Numbered from the stretch's first letter, positions 24,008-35,501 are shown. The stretch is 64,000 nucleotides of DNA from Onthophagus taurus (GCF_036711975.1 NC_091968.1:372001-436000), one strand, 5' to 3'. Notes: a model not told the origin generated them from the letters alone. Translations and numbers: made by a program.

Positions 24008-26366
24008 CCCTTTGTGTCCCAAGAAGTCAAAAATTTTGAAACTTTGTGGCAGAATTGAAACGCTATCAAAATACATTCCAGGGGGATAATGATACTTGAG
24101 AGTACCGTCAAGCATTAAAATATATTTTCAGTATACAAAAACAGTTTTACTTTCATTACAACATAAATAAACATTGCACAAAGTACATTTTGAGTGGGGT
24201 CTAGCTTTGGCAGAACAATTTTCGCAACTTCCTCTTTCTTTTGAACTTACGCTACAACATTTTCGTGGACGCAGTAAATTTGAATATTTATTTATCAGAA
24301 ATTAGCAAAATCTGATAGAATATTGAGAAAAAACATATTGAGCAAAAACTAACATTTTCGCATAATCTAAGTATCAAAAAAGATACTAATTTAAAAATTC
24401 CTGGAAGCCGTATTTATTGAAATTAAGGAATGAGACTTATTCTAAATTAAAGCTCAAAGCTTTCTTTTTAAAATGATGTATAATAATTGTTGGGTTGGAT
24501 TGGAAAAATATTGAGAAAAAAAATGTTGAAATAAAACTTACATTTTCGTATAACCTAAAAGTGTCAAAAAAGATGTTAATTTAAAAATTCCTGGAAGCCG
24601 TATTTATTGAAATTAAGGAATGAGACTTATTCTAAATTAAAGCTCAAAGCTTTCTCTTTAAAATGATGTATAATAATAGTTGGATTGGATTGGAAAAATA
24701 TTGAGAAAAAAAATGTTGAAATAAAACTTACATTTTCGTGTAACCTAAAAGTGTCAAAAAAGATGTTAATTTAAAAATTCCTGGAAGCCGTATTTATTGA
24801 AATTAAGGAATGAGACTTATTCTAAATTAAAGCTCAAAGCTTTCTCTTTAAAATGATGTATAATAATAGTTGGGTTGGATTGGAAAAATATTGAGAAAAA
24901 AAATGTTGAAATAAAACTTACATTTTCGTATAACCTAAAAGTGTCAAAAAAGATGTTAATTTAAAAATTCCTGGAAGCCGTATTTATTGAAATTAAGGAA
25001 TGAGACTTATTCTAAATTAAAGCTCAAAGCTTTCTCTTTAAAATGATGTATAATAATAGTTGGATTGGATTGGAAAAATATTGAGAAAAAAAATGTTGAA
25101 ATAAAACTTACATTTTCGTGTAACCTAAAAGTGTCAAAAAAGATGTTAATTTAAAAATTCCTGGAAGCCGTATTTATTGAAATTAAGGAATGAGACTTAT
25201 TCTAAATTAAAGCTCAAAGCTTTCTCTTTAAAATGATGTATAATAATAGTTGGGTTGGATTGGAAAAATATTGAGAAAAAAAATGTTGAAATAAAACTTA
25301 CATTTTCGTATAACCTAAAAGTGTCAAAAAAGATGTTAATTTAAAAATTCCTGGAAGCCGTATTTATTGAAATAAGGAATGAGACTTATTTTAAATTAAA
25401 GCTCAAAGCTTTCTTTTTAAAATGATGTATAATAATTGTTGGGTTGGATTGGAAAAATATTGAGAAAAAAAATGTTGAAATAAAACTTACATTTTCGTAT
25501 AACCTAAAAATGTCAAAAAAGATGTTAATTTAAAAATTCCTGGAAGCCGTATTTATTGAAATTAAGGAATGAGACTTATTCTAAATTAAAGCTCAAAGCT
25601 TTCTTTTTAAAATGATGTATAATAATTGTTGGGTTGGATTGGAAAAATATTGAGAAAAAAAATGTTGAAATAAAACTTACATTTTCGTATAACCTAAAAG
25701 TGTCAAAAAAGATGTTAATTTAAAAATTCCTGGAAGCCGTATTTATTGAAATTAAGGAATGAGACTTATTCTAAATTAAAGCTCAAAGCTTTCTCTTTAA
25801 AATGATGTATAATAATAGTTGGGTTGGATTGGAAAAATATTGAGAAAAAAAATGTTGAAATAAAACTTATATTTCCGTATAACCTAAAAGTGTCAAAAAA
25901 GATGTTAATTTAAAAATTCCTGGAAGCCGTATTTATTGAAACAAGGAATGAGACTTATTTTAAATTAAAGCTCAAAGCTTTCTTTTTAAAATGATGTATA
26001 ATAATTGTTAGGTTGGATTGGAAAAATATTGAGAAAAAAAATGTTGAAATAAAACTTACATTTTCGTATAACCTAAAAGTGTCAAAAAAGATGTTAATTT
26101 AAAAATTCCTGGAAGCCGTATTTATTGAAATTAAGGAATGAGACTTATTCTAAATTAAAGCTCAATGCTTTCTTTTTAAAATGATCTGTAATAATTACAC
26201 CTAATAACCGTTTATCAAAGAGATACCTTTTTGAACAACAAAATTCAACAAAACCACTTTTCACTAAACTTCTAACCTGACATCTGGATGAATAAGTTTA
26301 AATAGGTATACCTAAAAACCCTACAGTGCGGATTGTGTCATTTTTTATACAGATTCTTTCTTGTAT
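24008..26366. mobile_element. piggyBac-like non-autonomous element, truncated at the right
   Basis: The left end reads TTAA then CCCTTTGTGTCCC (24004-24020), the pattern of piggyBac-type ends. The body holds a 190-bp tandem array, then a segment (26190-26366) matching in inverse orientation the sequence at about 61265-61440 of the complete relative (61169-63059). The distal roughly 100 bp, including the second TTAA, is missing. Confidence 0.8.
24310..26186. repeat. Tandem array, 190-bp unit, about 10 copies
   Basis: The marker CTGGAAGCCG occurs at 24401, 24591, 24781, 24971, 25161, 25351, 25540, 25730, 25920 and 26109, giving a 190-bp period (189 twice, from small deletions). Inner copies are nearly identical. 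The first copy is more diverged. Two-step variants (GTGTAACC/GTATAACC, TTGGATT/TGGGTT) alternate between neighbours around 24600-25260, suggesting a 380-bp higher-order step. Confidence 0.95.
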
Positions 26367-27829
26367 AGACTACAGGAGGTAAATCAGTTATTAATGAATT
26401 TCCCATTAATGTTGTCCAATCTTTTTTAATTAGTTCTTCACAGTGTTTGCCCACATCTCCGGAGTGTAATGACCAAGAGCTTTTTGCCAAGTCTCCTTGA
26501 CACGACAGATCTTTTTCTCCGAGCTGGACTGAACATGTTTATTGTAATAAGTTTTTAAGAACGCCCAACATAGTTCAATGGGATTATATTGGCAATTGTA
26601 TGGAGGAAGGCGAAGAACAGTATGGCCATGCTCTCTTATTAATTTGTCAATTTCAAAGGATTTTTCAATTTGAGGCTTGTAATAACGGATTATTTCCCAT
26701 AACGATTTTTTATTTAAGGTTGGTTCAAACTGTATACTATGTTCAGTTAACCATTTTTTCATATCATTTTTTTTTTGTGCAGAAACTTGGAGCTTTCTCG
26801 ATTTGTTTTGAGTGATATGGAGCATTATCCATTACTACCGCACACTTCGCACCCAAATTATTTAATGCTGGAAGTAATTGATTTTTCACCCATTCCATAA
26901 AAATAATTGACGTCATATTTTTATGATAATCTCTGTGCTCCGTGTTGTCACTGAGCAAGAGATCGCAATTTGGCAAAAACCCTGACGAAGTGCCTGCGTG
27001 CAAGATTGTAAATCTTTTTCCTTCGCCTTCTGCTCTTTGCGGAATACCGAATCTTTCATTTTCATTTACCCATTGATAAACTTGGGTGCCATTTTCGTAA
27101 ATCCAAGTTTCGTCAAGAAAAACAAAAGTATACTCTCCGGATTCTAGGTATTGCAAGTATGTCTTTAAAAATGTAATTCTTTTTGAAACTATATGTGGTT
27201 GTTCAATTAACACTTTTCTATTGCTAATCTTTTTATATCTATATCCCATAGATTTTATAATTTTATGTAATTTTGGTCTACCATTAGTAAAATCACATTC
27301 ATTTCTTGCAAAATTAAGTAAATCATTAAGATTAAAATACTGTTTCTTTTCATGCAATTTTTGTATTTGTCTTCCTAACTCTTCTTTAATAAAATATAAA
27401 TTATTATCCGTTTTGTAGTTCATTTTACAACGCCCTTGTGTTTTTGGTTTTTTTACAGTTTGATATTTTTTGTAGGTTTGAATAATTTTAAAAACCGTCG
27501 CACAGTGGTCCGAGCGGTAAGAAAACCCGATCGAAAATATTATTTTGGTGTTAGCAATTAGCTAGCTTTATGAAACTTGGCATATGATTATAAGACCAAA
27601 AGGGTAATGTTGTGTCAAAATTTGAATTAAATTCGTCAACCGGAAGTGGTACTACGCAAGCAGTACTTTATTTAAATTCATACTCATTTTCTTTTCATAT
27701 AAATTAGGACTTTAAAGAAGAATATTACTATAAAATTTTGTGCAAAACATTAGACGTATATTACTTCACATTTTTTTGTGTAATTACGTGATCGCAAATT
27801 CCTATCTAAATTGTTTTATAGAGGACCTA

Positions 27830-28380
27830 TACCGGATGTCTCACGCAACTGGTTCGTTAGAACTTTTTTAGGTACCACTATTCGTAGCGGTTTGAAATTT
27901 TGACAACATGGATTGTTCATTCGAAGCTTTCGATCTAAAATACTTTCAAGATGGCCGCCACTTCCGGTCTACCGGATGTAGACCACAACTTCGTTATTTT
28001 AAATGGAATGCTATAGTTTTTAATGCACCTTTTAATTATATTCCACAAAATAAGTTGACTTTGATAAAAGTTATTGGTACCTACCATTTTTCGTTTTCGA
28101 GTTATTTTGTTTTTAAGTTTTTCTTTGGCAAATTACTTTATGCTCTTTAAAACCTTATATCTCAGCCAACGCTCATTCAAAAAAGCTCTAAATTGGCACG
28201 ATTACTCTTGAGATGTTGTCAAACAGATTGTCATTTGTTGTATTAAAGTATCTTATACAGGGTGGTCAAAAATTGAATTATCGTTTCTCCATATTCAATG
28301 GTAAGAAAGTCGAAAATTTTAAATGGAACGCCCCATATTTTTTTACCCTATCAGAAATGGAATTTAATAAAAATGTGGCA
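27830..28380 (+). repeat. Single arm of the 14272-16161 Tc1-like family
   Basis: The sequence starts GGATGTCTCACGCAACTGGT and follows the left arm of the 14272-16161 element for about 550 bp, including TTCCGGTCTACCGG and the GGTGGTCAAAAATTGAATTA stretch. No partner arm is present. Confidence 0.85.
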
Positions 28381-28626
28381 AAATTAATTGGCAGAATTAG
28401 TTGGTTAGATAGCTCAATGTTACTTAGCTTTTACTAAAAATGTTTTAAGAACTATTCGAGAATAAACTCATCGCTCTTAATTTGAAGTGATATTGGAGAC
28501 CATAATACGTAAGTTTGCAGCCTACTTATAGTAGAATTTTCCCATGATACTGAGATAGTCCACATACATTTCAAATTATTCGAGATAATATAAAATATTT
28601 TGTTATATTCACCAACATAACAAAAT

Positions 28627-28974
28627 TTATCTCAATTTGTGTGAGTCTTCTTCATTTTCTAAATCTTGTTCCTCTATATTTACTTCTTCATCATTATTGT
28701 CTTCTTCTTCACTTTCTTCATCATCATCATCTTCTTCTTTACCTTCCTTTTCTTCTAGAGATTTGTCCAGTATAAGTAAATTTTTCATGTCTTCATTCAT
28801 CTTTTTATATCTTTCTGAACATTCTTTATAAAAGTTACAAATAAATGGATCGGGGTTCAGTAATAGTCTTTTAAATAAATCTTCATTTGTTTGAAGTCTA
28901 CCACATTTTCTTGTGTGACACTCTCTAAATCTGCGTACTTGTTTGTTTTTTGCTTCTTGATAAATAAAATCCAC
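28627..28974 (-). pseudogene. Unidentified 115-aa acidic open frame
   Basis: It has a basic start (VRRFRECHTRKCGRLQTNED), then DLFKRLLLNPDPFI, then an acidic low-complexity tail of Glu/Asp repeats. The RLLLNPDPFI block resembles the C-terminal end of transposase-associated proteins seen in many insects, but I cannot name the family. It lies within the 27501-29530 element and may be the last exon of its lost transposase. Not a likely host gene. Confidence 0.4.
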
Positions 28975-29954
28975 AATTAGGTATTAAGTAATCTTTGACT
29001 GCCAATTTTTTGGTTAAGGCGCACGTTGGCGCAAGATTTCTTTCTTATGCTATGTGCACCATACCTTCAGCAATAAAAAAATGTTAGCTGCAATTGTTCG
29101 ATTTTGTTCGCTCGCAAGATATTTAATTTAAAAGATTGAATGGTCAAAAAATATATGTATTTATTGACGTCAATAGAAATGGTTGTAATGTTTTTCAACA
29201 AACATCTTTTGAAATTTGGAAAGGCGTAAAATGAAGACCTTTCTGTACTTTATAAGAAACCAACGACACAATATTTTCAAGTAGTGATATACCATCTTTT
29301 TTGTTTTCTAAAGTTGTGTCGTTTTCTAAAAAATTTCCTTATACAAAATAAGGTAATTGTAATAGCAATTTATTTCGCGCAGTAGCTATTATAAAACACC
29401 AAAGACTTCATAAACTTCACTAAGAGTCTATTAATAGTTAAAATATATGTAACATTTAAAAAAACAACACTATAAAATTTTTTTTTCAATTGATTTTCGA
29501 TCGGGTTTTGAGTGTTTTCGGACCACTGTGCGTCGTGCTGTGAACCTAATACAATTATGTTGAATATAAATTTAATTTTAAAACTCAAGTGCAATACACA
29601 TACATCAAAAATACGTGAAGCTTTATCACATATATATTTTAAATTCGTATTTGGTGTCTCCGTCTGTACTTCTTCACAATACCTAATTATAGAGTTTTTT
29701 TCGCGTTTAGACAGTTGACATCCCGTTCCACCCTTTCTTAACATTTTTATGGTAGATTTAGCAGCAAAAAAATTATATGAAAATTGTTTTTTAATCAATC
29801 TTAACAAATTTGATAGACACTTTTACTTTCAATACCAACTTGACGACACTTTGACAATTGATTTAAATAAAAAAAAGATTATAAAAATAATTACTTTTTT
29901 AAAGCGGATTTTATTGTGTGGAGCTTATATAAGATGCCATGATAGAAATTAATT

Positions 29955-30178
29955 GAAAAAGTAATTTAATGTTTGGTTGTACGAGTAAAGGGACAAGATT
30001 GCGACATGATGATTTTAGATACCGGCTATTAGTTTATAAAAACGTTAATAAAATCTATACCCGAGGTACACAGGTACCTAGAGAGGAATGCGTTGATAAA
30101 AAATATGTTTAGAAAGACCTTCATTTTTTATTTGGTTTTAAAGAGGATGAGTTAATTAATTTAAGAACAGCTTATAAT
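29955..30178 (+). pseudogene. Relic of a GT49 glycosyltransferase last exon
   Basis: Reading across three frames gives RVKGQDCDMMILDTGY, then LVYKNVNKIYTR, then LHFLFGFKEDE. These align in order with VKDYDMMMLDNAF, LVHKPGIKVFRR and LETLFGVKKG of the last exon of the GT49 gene at 35502-44654. An in-frame TAG and two shifts make it non-functional. Only this exon is recognisable. It is either a decayed paralogue or a duplicated gene end. Confidence 0.6.
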
Positions 30179-30589
30179 TAAAACACCTGTACTTGTTACT
30201 TAAAAGTATTTCATACTAGATAAAAAGTTTAATTATCATTGTATTGTTTTTAATGGGTTTATTTAAAATGAAAAACTTGATAGTATTTTATATTATAAAA
30301 ATTAATTTATCATTATTATCATTCATAACATTCTCTTCCGTTCAACACGATAAGTCTTTAAATCCTCAAAATAATGCTTATGTATTTTTATTTTTTTTTT
30401 ATTTTATTTATTTTTATTTATTTGTCTTTGTATCCAGTTTACAGAAAGAAATTATAGAGAAATTAATAGTAAACACTATGTATATAAGGTAAACAAAAAG
30501 AAAAACTCCCGTAACACGCCATATAACTAATTTCTATTATGATCAGTACCAAACAGCTGGCGCATGGGGGTAACCGCAAAAACTGAAAA
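30179..30589. other. AT-rich stretch, no gene
   Basis: It contains a copy (30267-30360) of the dispersed sequence also found at 9457-9556. A short open frame here looks like a signal peptide but is mostly poly-Phe/Tyr low complexity. Confidence 0.35.
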
Positions 30590-30787
30590 AATCAGTTTGC
30601 ACGCGGCTTTCGAAATAAAAAAAAATTATCAAAATTCAAACATAAACATTATTCTTACTGTGAACAAAGATAACAAATTATACAACACTCAATTCAACAT
30701 TGAAAGAACTAAACCATAATTGAAAAAATTCCATCTATCACGCCATCATTAAGTGATTTCACCCATCTTTTTGAAAAGTATTTCCAC

Positions 30788-32339
30788 CTAGATTTCACCA
30801 ACATTATATATTTTAATGGAATGGTAAGAGTAATGTCTTTGACCTACAGTCTTATTTACGGGCGGTATAACAGCACGATTCTGGGATGCAATCCGAGTAG
30901 AGTAACCATTTGAGACAGTCGCCAATCGGTCCGGTAATTTTAAAATGTTATTCATAATTGCTAAGGTGTATAACTGTTTAATAGTAAATAAGTCACACTC
31001 AGCAAACAACAACGCAGATGGGAAAGTACGGGGCCTATGCATCATTAATTTTATAACACCTTTTTGAGACGTAATTAATTTCTGAAGGTACGAATCAGCT
31101 GCAGAGCCCCATGCCAAAATGCCATTTAGCAGGATTGATTGTATAATTCCAAAATAAAATATCTTAATAGTTTTGAAATCGCATACATGACGTAATCTTT
31201 TGAACATGTAAGTACTACGCCGAATCTTGTCAACCATCCTTGCAATATGAGCATTCCATCTCAAATGATTGTCAATTAATACACCCAAATAAGTAGCAAC
31301 CTGCACAGATGTAATCCTTTTACAATTGCAATCTACCACACAACAATCATTTTCATGAATTGGAAGGCTAGAAAAGCTATTAGTGGTATCCTTTCTGATG
31401 GTAAATCTCATAAAATATGATTTGCTATCATTTAAAATAAGTTTACTGCTATTTAGCCAGTTATTTATTAATCTCAAATCTGCTATAGCTTTATCTTCAA
31501 CATCCGCCCAAGAACGGCCTTCCACAAACAGAACGGTATCATCCGCATAAGAGATTAAGTCTCCATTGAGTGTTAATGAAAGCAAGTCATTTATATAAAT
31601 TAAAAACAAAAGCGGACCCAAAACTGTTCCCTGTGGCACTCCGACATTCATCGATACCGAACAGCTGAGACTTTGACCAATCCTCACATATTGAAATCTC
31701 TCGTGCAGATAGTCCCACATTAATTTCAAAGGTATACCTCTGACCCCATAAATATCGAGCTTACGCAACAAAAAACTGTGGTCAACCGTGTCAAAAGCTT
31801 TAGCTAGATCCAAAAAAACAGCTAGGCAAGGCCTTGATTTCTCAAAACTATTTTTAACTTTTGTTGTAAGTTCCGCAATGGCATCACTTGTTGATTTACC
31901 CTCAGTGAAGCCATATTGATTCTTAGAAAGAATACTATTTTCATTAAAGAAATTTATCAAACGTACTTTTAATAATTTTTCAAAAATTTTTGCGAAATTA
32001 TTTACTAAAGAAATAGGTCTATAATTACTTACACATTGACGATCACCACCATTAAACACAGGTACGACCACAGCTTTTTTAAAAACTTCTGGAAAATAAC
32101 CTAACACAAAACATCTATTAAATAAATTGGATAATGGAGATGCAATCAAATGAATAACCTTCTTAATAAGAGTTGCTAATCTTTGATTTTTGAACAATAT
32201 CCATAATTTCATACTGATTAGTAGGCGTTATAAAAAATGAATTCTCACAACGTTGAATACGTTTGAGATCCTGATCATCAGATACATACAAAATTTTCAA
32301 TAATTTTTCGGCAACGTCTCTAAAGTACACATTAAACTA
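30788..32339 (-). pseudogene. LINE reverse transcriptase
   Basis: Motifs in order are VVVPVFNGGD, NYRPISLVNNFAKIFE, FLDLAKAFDTVDH, GVPQGTVLGPLLFLIYINDL, the catalytic YADDTVLF, LNDSKSYFM, the thumb (YLGVLIDNHLRWNAHI) and the C-terminal region ending YNVGEI. The 5' piece (32339 to about 32180: NVYFRDVAEKLLKIL..EIMDIVQKSK) is in another frame, with a deletion before LIKKVIHLI. At least two frameshifts are present. The long open part starts near 32212. Confidence 0.87.
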
Positions 32340-32550
32340 CTCGCAATCAGTGATGGGCGTTGGGTAAATACCCGGCGGGTAGGTATTTATAAAATGGGTA
32401 TTTATCATACATATATTTATCATATATACAGCCAGTACATATAAAAGTATAACAGATTCGGACAAAAATGTAGAGGAACATGATGAAATGGGCGTTGGAG
32501 ACGAGGAATTGTCAACGATCAAAGACGTATTATAATCAGGTAACCACTGC

Positions 32551-32814
32551 TCAGTCTTCATTCTTGCGACGATGATCCGTCCATTTCCACTTGAGCTTTG
32601 CCACAATGTTGACCGCATCATTTACGCCAGTTCTTCTTCGTAGGTATTCATTTCGTATGTGGTCCCTCAGGGTTACACCCAGCATCGACCTCTTCATCTT
32701 TCTTTGCGTTACTTTGAGCTTCCTGGTAATGGCCACCGTTAATGTTAAAGTTTCGGAACCGTATGTCATAACCAAAGGTGGAAGTACGCATTGATTGAAA
32801 GCTGTTGTTTTCAA
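32551..32814 (-). pseudogene. RTE-type LINE C-terminal fragment
   Basis: The frame NQCVLPPLVMTYGSETLTLT, then KLKVTQRKMKRSMLGVTLRD, RNEYLRRRTGVNDAV and AKLKWKWTDH matches the end of RTE/BovB-like reverse transcriptases. A second inverted copy of its first part (32797-32871) makes a hairpin with 32738-32795. Confidence 0.83.
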
Positions 32815-32889
32815 TCAATGCGTGCTTCCTCCTTTGGTTATGGCATACGGTTCCGAAACATTAACATTATAATATAATAATAATAATAT

Positions 32890-33000
32890 ACAAGAATATC
32901 GCTCATGAAGATGTCTCTAAGTTTCCTGTAGGCTGCCCATGCGAGTATCATCCTTCTGTTTAGTTCGTTTGTTTGATTATTATCTCTCGATACACGAACC
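32890..33000 (-). pseudogene. RTE-type LINE fragment
   Basis: The frame TNELNRRMILAWAAYRKLRDIFMSDI matches the RTE region just upstream of the C-terminal block at 32551-32814. It is a displaced part of the same or a related copy. Confidence 0.65.
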
Positions 33001-33024
33001 TCATCGCTGCGATGCGAACCAACT

Positions 33025-33185
33025 GAGATGAGTACTTTAACAGCAATAGTGGAAAAAACAAGAAGAGATAGAGTTAGGAACAAAATTGTAAGAGAATTTT
33101 GTGGAATCGGAGATGTCATGAGATTTGCTAGGGGAAAAATAAAAAAATTTAATGAATACTTCCAATGGAAGAAACCTGGCTGATT
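33025..33185 (+). pseudogene. Short LINE-like fragment, plus strand
   Basis: The plus-strand frame VEKTRRDRVRNKIVREFCGI, then KKFNEYFQWKKPG resembles the C-terminal tail of RTE-type LINEs that follow RRDR.RN..IR..C. It lies opposite in strand to the other RTE pieces. Confidence 0.5.
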
Positions 33186-33764
33186 AAGACAGCAAGAGAT
33201 CAAAGATTAGCTAGAAAGAGATCCCGGGAGACCAGGAAGTTGCATTTCCAGCTCTAATAAAACACCATGAATGATGCGTAAAAAACAGGTTATAACCTGA
33301 ATAAAAGAAGATGAATAATAAGATCTTAAACTTAATTTTCAATTGGAAATCAACAATCTCATGGATCTTGGAATCTTGGATTTGATGGAAGTGCAATATG
33401 ACTAGAAAAGAATCAAACAACAAGAATTAATGAAGCACAAAAACTGAATTTAGTTATTAAAATTAGACTTATACTCAATTCAGGACATTCAAAGTTATTT
33501 TTCAAGCATTAAAGAAATCTTCTAAAGAAACTTTCCCGAAATATATGTCATAATACACTTTAAAGATAATGACACCAGGAATGTGTATAAATTTGTTAGA
33601 CAGTTACGACAAAGGCGCAAAGCGCACTACGTCAAAACATGGAAAGGCATCAGGGATCAATGACATACCATCGAAAGTATTCAAAATAGAAGTATTCATT
33701 ATCACCAATATTGATGTTAGAGCTTGGAACAAGATTTGTCCTAAATTTTGTTGATATTTAGCCC

Positions 33765-34077
33765 GACTCTTGCAGACGCCTCCTGTATATGTTCAGCATC
33801 AGTTTCATCTCTCCAAGACTATCAGAAATAAGGACTATATCGTCCGCGTAGCGCAAATTACTTAGGTATTGCCATCAATGTTTATACCTTTTTGGGTCCA
33901 ATCCAGTTGTTTAAATGCACTCTGCAGGACTGTGATGAACAATTTGGGTTCAACATTCAGGTCAGTACTTTCATGCAATTTTACCGTCAATGTAGCATTC
34001 TTGAAAATGTTATAAATAAGTTTGGTGTATCGATAATGAACTCTGCATTCTTGAAGTACTTGCAAAACTGCCATCAA
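33765..34077 (-). pseudogene. RTE-type reverse transcriptase fragment
   Basis: The frame LQECRVHYRYTKLIYNIFKN, TVKLHESTDLN, an internal deletion, PKLFITVLQSAFKQLDW, then in another frame NLRYADDIVLISDS and LGEMKLMLN. YADD is the catalytic motif. Frameshifted and deleted. Confidence 0.8.
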
Positions 34078-34203
34078 CTCAATTTAAATCAAATTTTATA
34101 AATACCTCTAAATACCCATCTTGGGTAAATACCCCCGGGTATATATCCAGGGAATTTTCCCTTGAAAATAAATACCCAGGTATTTTACAACACTGCTCGC
34201 AAT

Positions 34204-35105
34204 ACCCAATTCGTCATATATCTTAGTATCGTTATCAATCTTAATGCATGATATACCGTCTCGTAATTTATTTTTACCAGTTAATTCCTTGCCACAATTC
34301 CATAGCCGTCTGGTATCATTTTTCACTTTACAAATTTTTCGAGTATAATAATCATACTTCAAACTGTTAATGATTTTTTTTAACATAGTATTATATTGCT
34401 TATATGCTGTTTTAACCTGCTTGTTTCTATCATCTAATCTGTACTGTTTATACAAGGTATCCCTAACATTTATAGATCTTACCACTCCGTCCGTAATCCA
34501 AGGCTTACGCTTCCTATTTTTGGCAGGAATTCTCTTTCTGAAAGAAGCACCGTCCCTGTGATTAGTTATTTTGTCACATATAAATTTAATTGCATCATCA
34601 ATATTCAAAGGAAGATTTGTGAAATCTTGTGAACCCATAGTGCTAATAAACTTGTTATAATTAATTATGTTGCTGTACCTATTAGTTTCAATATTCTGAT
34701 TACTATCACAACTATCAGGGAAATTCAGCTGTAAAAACACAGGACAGTGGTCTATAATATTTGAATGCGATATTATTGTTAGAAAATTTTCCCGCGGGAG
34801 AGAAGTTTTAACGAAGATGTGATCCAAACAACTTTTACTATTATTAAAAATTCTAGTATAATCACGGATATAGGGCTCAAAGCCAGCAGCGGCCGTTACA
34901 TCGAAATAAAGAGCAGGTATTTGATTTAACTGCATATCCGGATGGATGTCAATATTGATATCTCCAGTTAAAACTTCATGCTCTCTAGTGCAGAAGGATT
35001 TAATGTATAAATTTAAGTTGTCGATAAAGGTATTATGTGGATTATATTTTGTTGGTACGCAACAAATAAACAACCCACAGGAAAGTTTTACTTTAGATGT
35101 ACTTT
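34204..35105 (-). pseudogene. LINE endonuclease region
   Basis: The frame starts KLSCGLFICCV and shows TGDINIDI (endonuclease Asp/Asn), SCLDHIFVK, NIIDHCPVFLQL (terminal Asp-His) and the linker KPWITDGVVRSI..RLWNCGKELTG. The N-terminal catalytic Glu region is missing through 5' truncation. The downstream half of the LINE resumes at 32339. Confidence 0.85.
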
Positions 35106-35501
35106 AGAGATTTAACAATATCCCTTTTGTAATTGTTATGATCCCTATGGATTTACAGATAAGCTAAGAGATTAGATAGGCGCATAGTCACTCGTACAGA
35201 ACAATTTCTAAATACGGTAAATTCCTGCAGAGCCTAATTTGAAAGTGCCTTCACGGAATTGGCTAATGGTTCAGCTTTATTTTTTTTTTGTAGCGTTGTT
35301 TAGATAAAAATATAAAACCTGTGATTTCACTTTACCAAATTGAAATTAAATGTCACTTGTACGTAGTTAACTCATTCATTAACCAAAGATTAACGATTAA
35401 AAGATAACGCTTCTCAAATATATAGAGTATCAAAATAGAGTTTGGATTTATTTTAAAGGTTTATTTTGTGAAGACTTTAACAATAATTATAATCGTTTTC
35501 T
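35106..35501. other. Upstream region of the GT49 gene
   Basis: This is the presumed promoter and 5' UTR of the gene starting at 35502. A TATA-like TATATAGAG lies near 35420. No other feature is recognised. Confidence 0.35.

Larger units (their letters stand above)
27501..29530. mobile_element. 2-kb element with CACAGTGGTCCG ends
   Basis: The inverted ends share CACAGTGGTCCGA(G/A) and GAAAACCCGATCGAAAAT-like sequence (27501-27540, 29490-29530). A CGTCG duplication flanks it (27496-27500, 29531-29535). CACAG-type ends suggest the CACTA/Chapaev group, but the 5-bp duplication could also be 3-4 bp plus chance identity. It contains a lone arm of a Tc1-like family and one acidic open frame. Confidence 0.78.
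26430..29744 (-). pseudogene. IS630-type transposase gene with an intron, split by another element
   Basis: Exon 1 is 29744-29604 (MLRKGGTGCQLSKREKN start). An intron runs 29603-29546 (GTATGT..TTAG). Exon 2 starts at 29545, is split by the element 27501-29530, and continues from 27495 to 26430. Removing that element with one copy of its CGTCG duplication restores the frame (V-H-S-T-T-V-F-K). Catalytic blocks are FLDETWIYEN, VMDNAPYHS and YNPIELCW. A run of ten A at about 26768-26777 carries a one-base frameshift. Allowing for it, 83 residues separate the second Asp and the Glu, close to the DD82E type. Ends of the element itself were not found. Confidence 0.83.
32348..34195. mobile_element. 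Non-autonomous hAT element with captured RTE fragments
   Basis: The ends are CAGTGATGGGCG at the left and, inverted, CAGTGTTGTAAAATACC at the right. An exact 8-bp duplication CTCGCAAT (32340-32347, 34196-34203) is the hAT hallmark. GGGTATTTA-type subterminal repeats occur at both ends (32360-32410, 34105-34185). No hAT transposase is inside. Instead there are pieces of an RTE-type LINE and a long hairpin. Confidence 0.9.
30590..35105 (-). mobile_element. 5'-truncated LINE split by a hAT element
   Basis: The endonuclease part is 35105-34204 and the reverse transcriptase part 32339-30788, read on the minus strand, with a roughly 200-bp 3' tail to about 30590. A hAT element (32348-34195) separates them, with its CTCGCAAT duplication lying in the codons for G-I-A. 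The 5' end is truncated inside the endonuclease. Confidence 0.85.

Noticed and set aside
24310-26186. CRISPR-like array
   Set aside because: The 190-bp units are directly joined without unique spacers, the genome is eukaryotic, and the same unit occurs in another piggyBac-like element.
30244-30492. 82-aa frame with a signal-peptide-like start
   Set aside because: It overlaps a dispersed repeat also present at 9457-9556, where the frame stops early, and the remainder is low-complexity Phe/Tyr.
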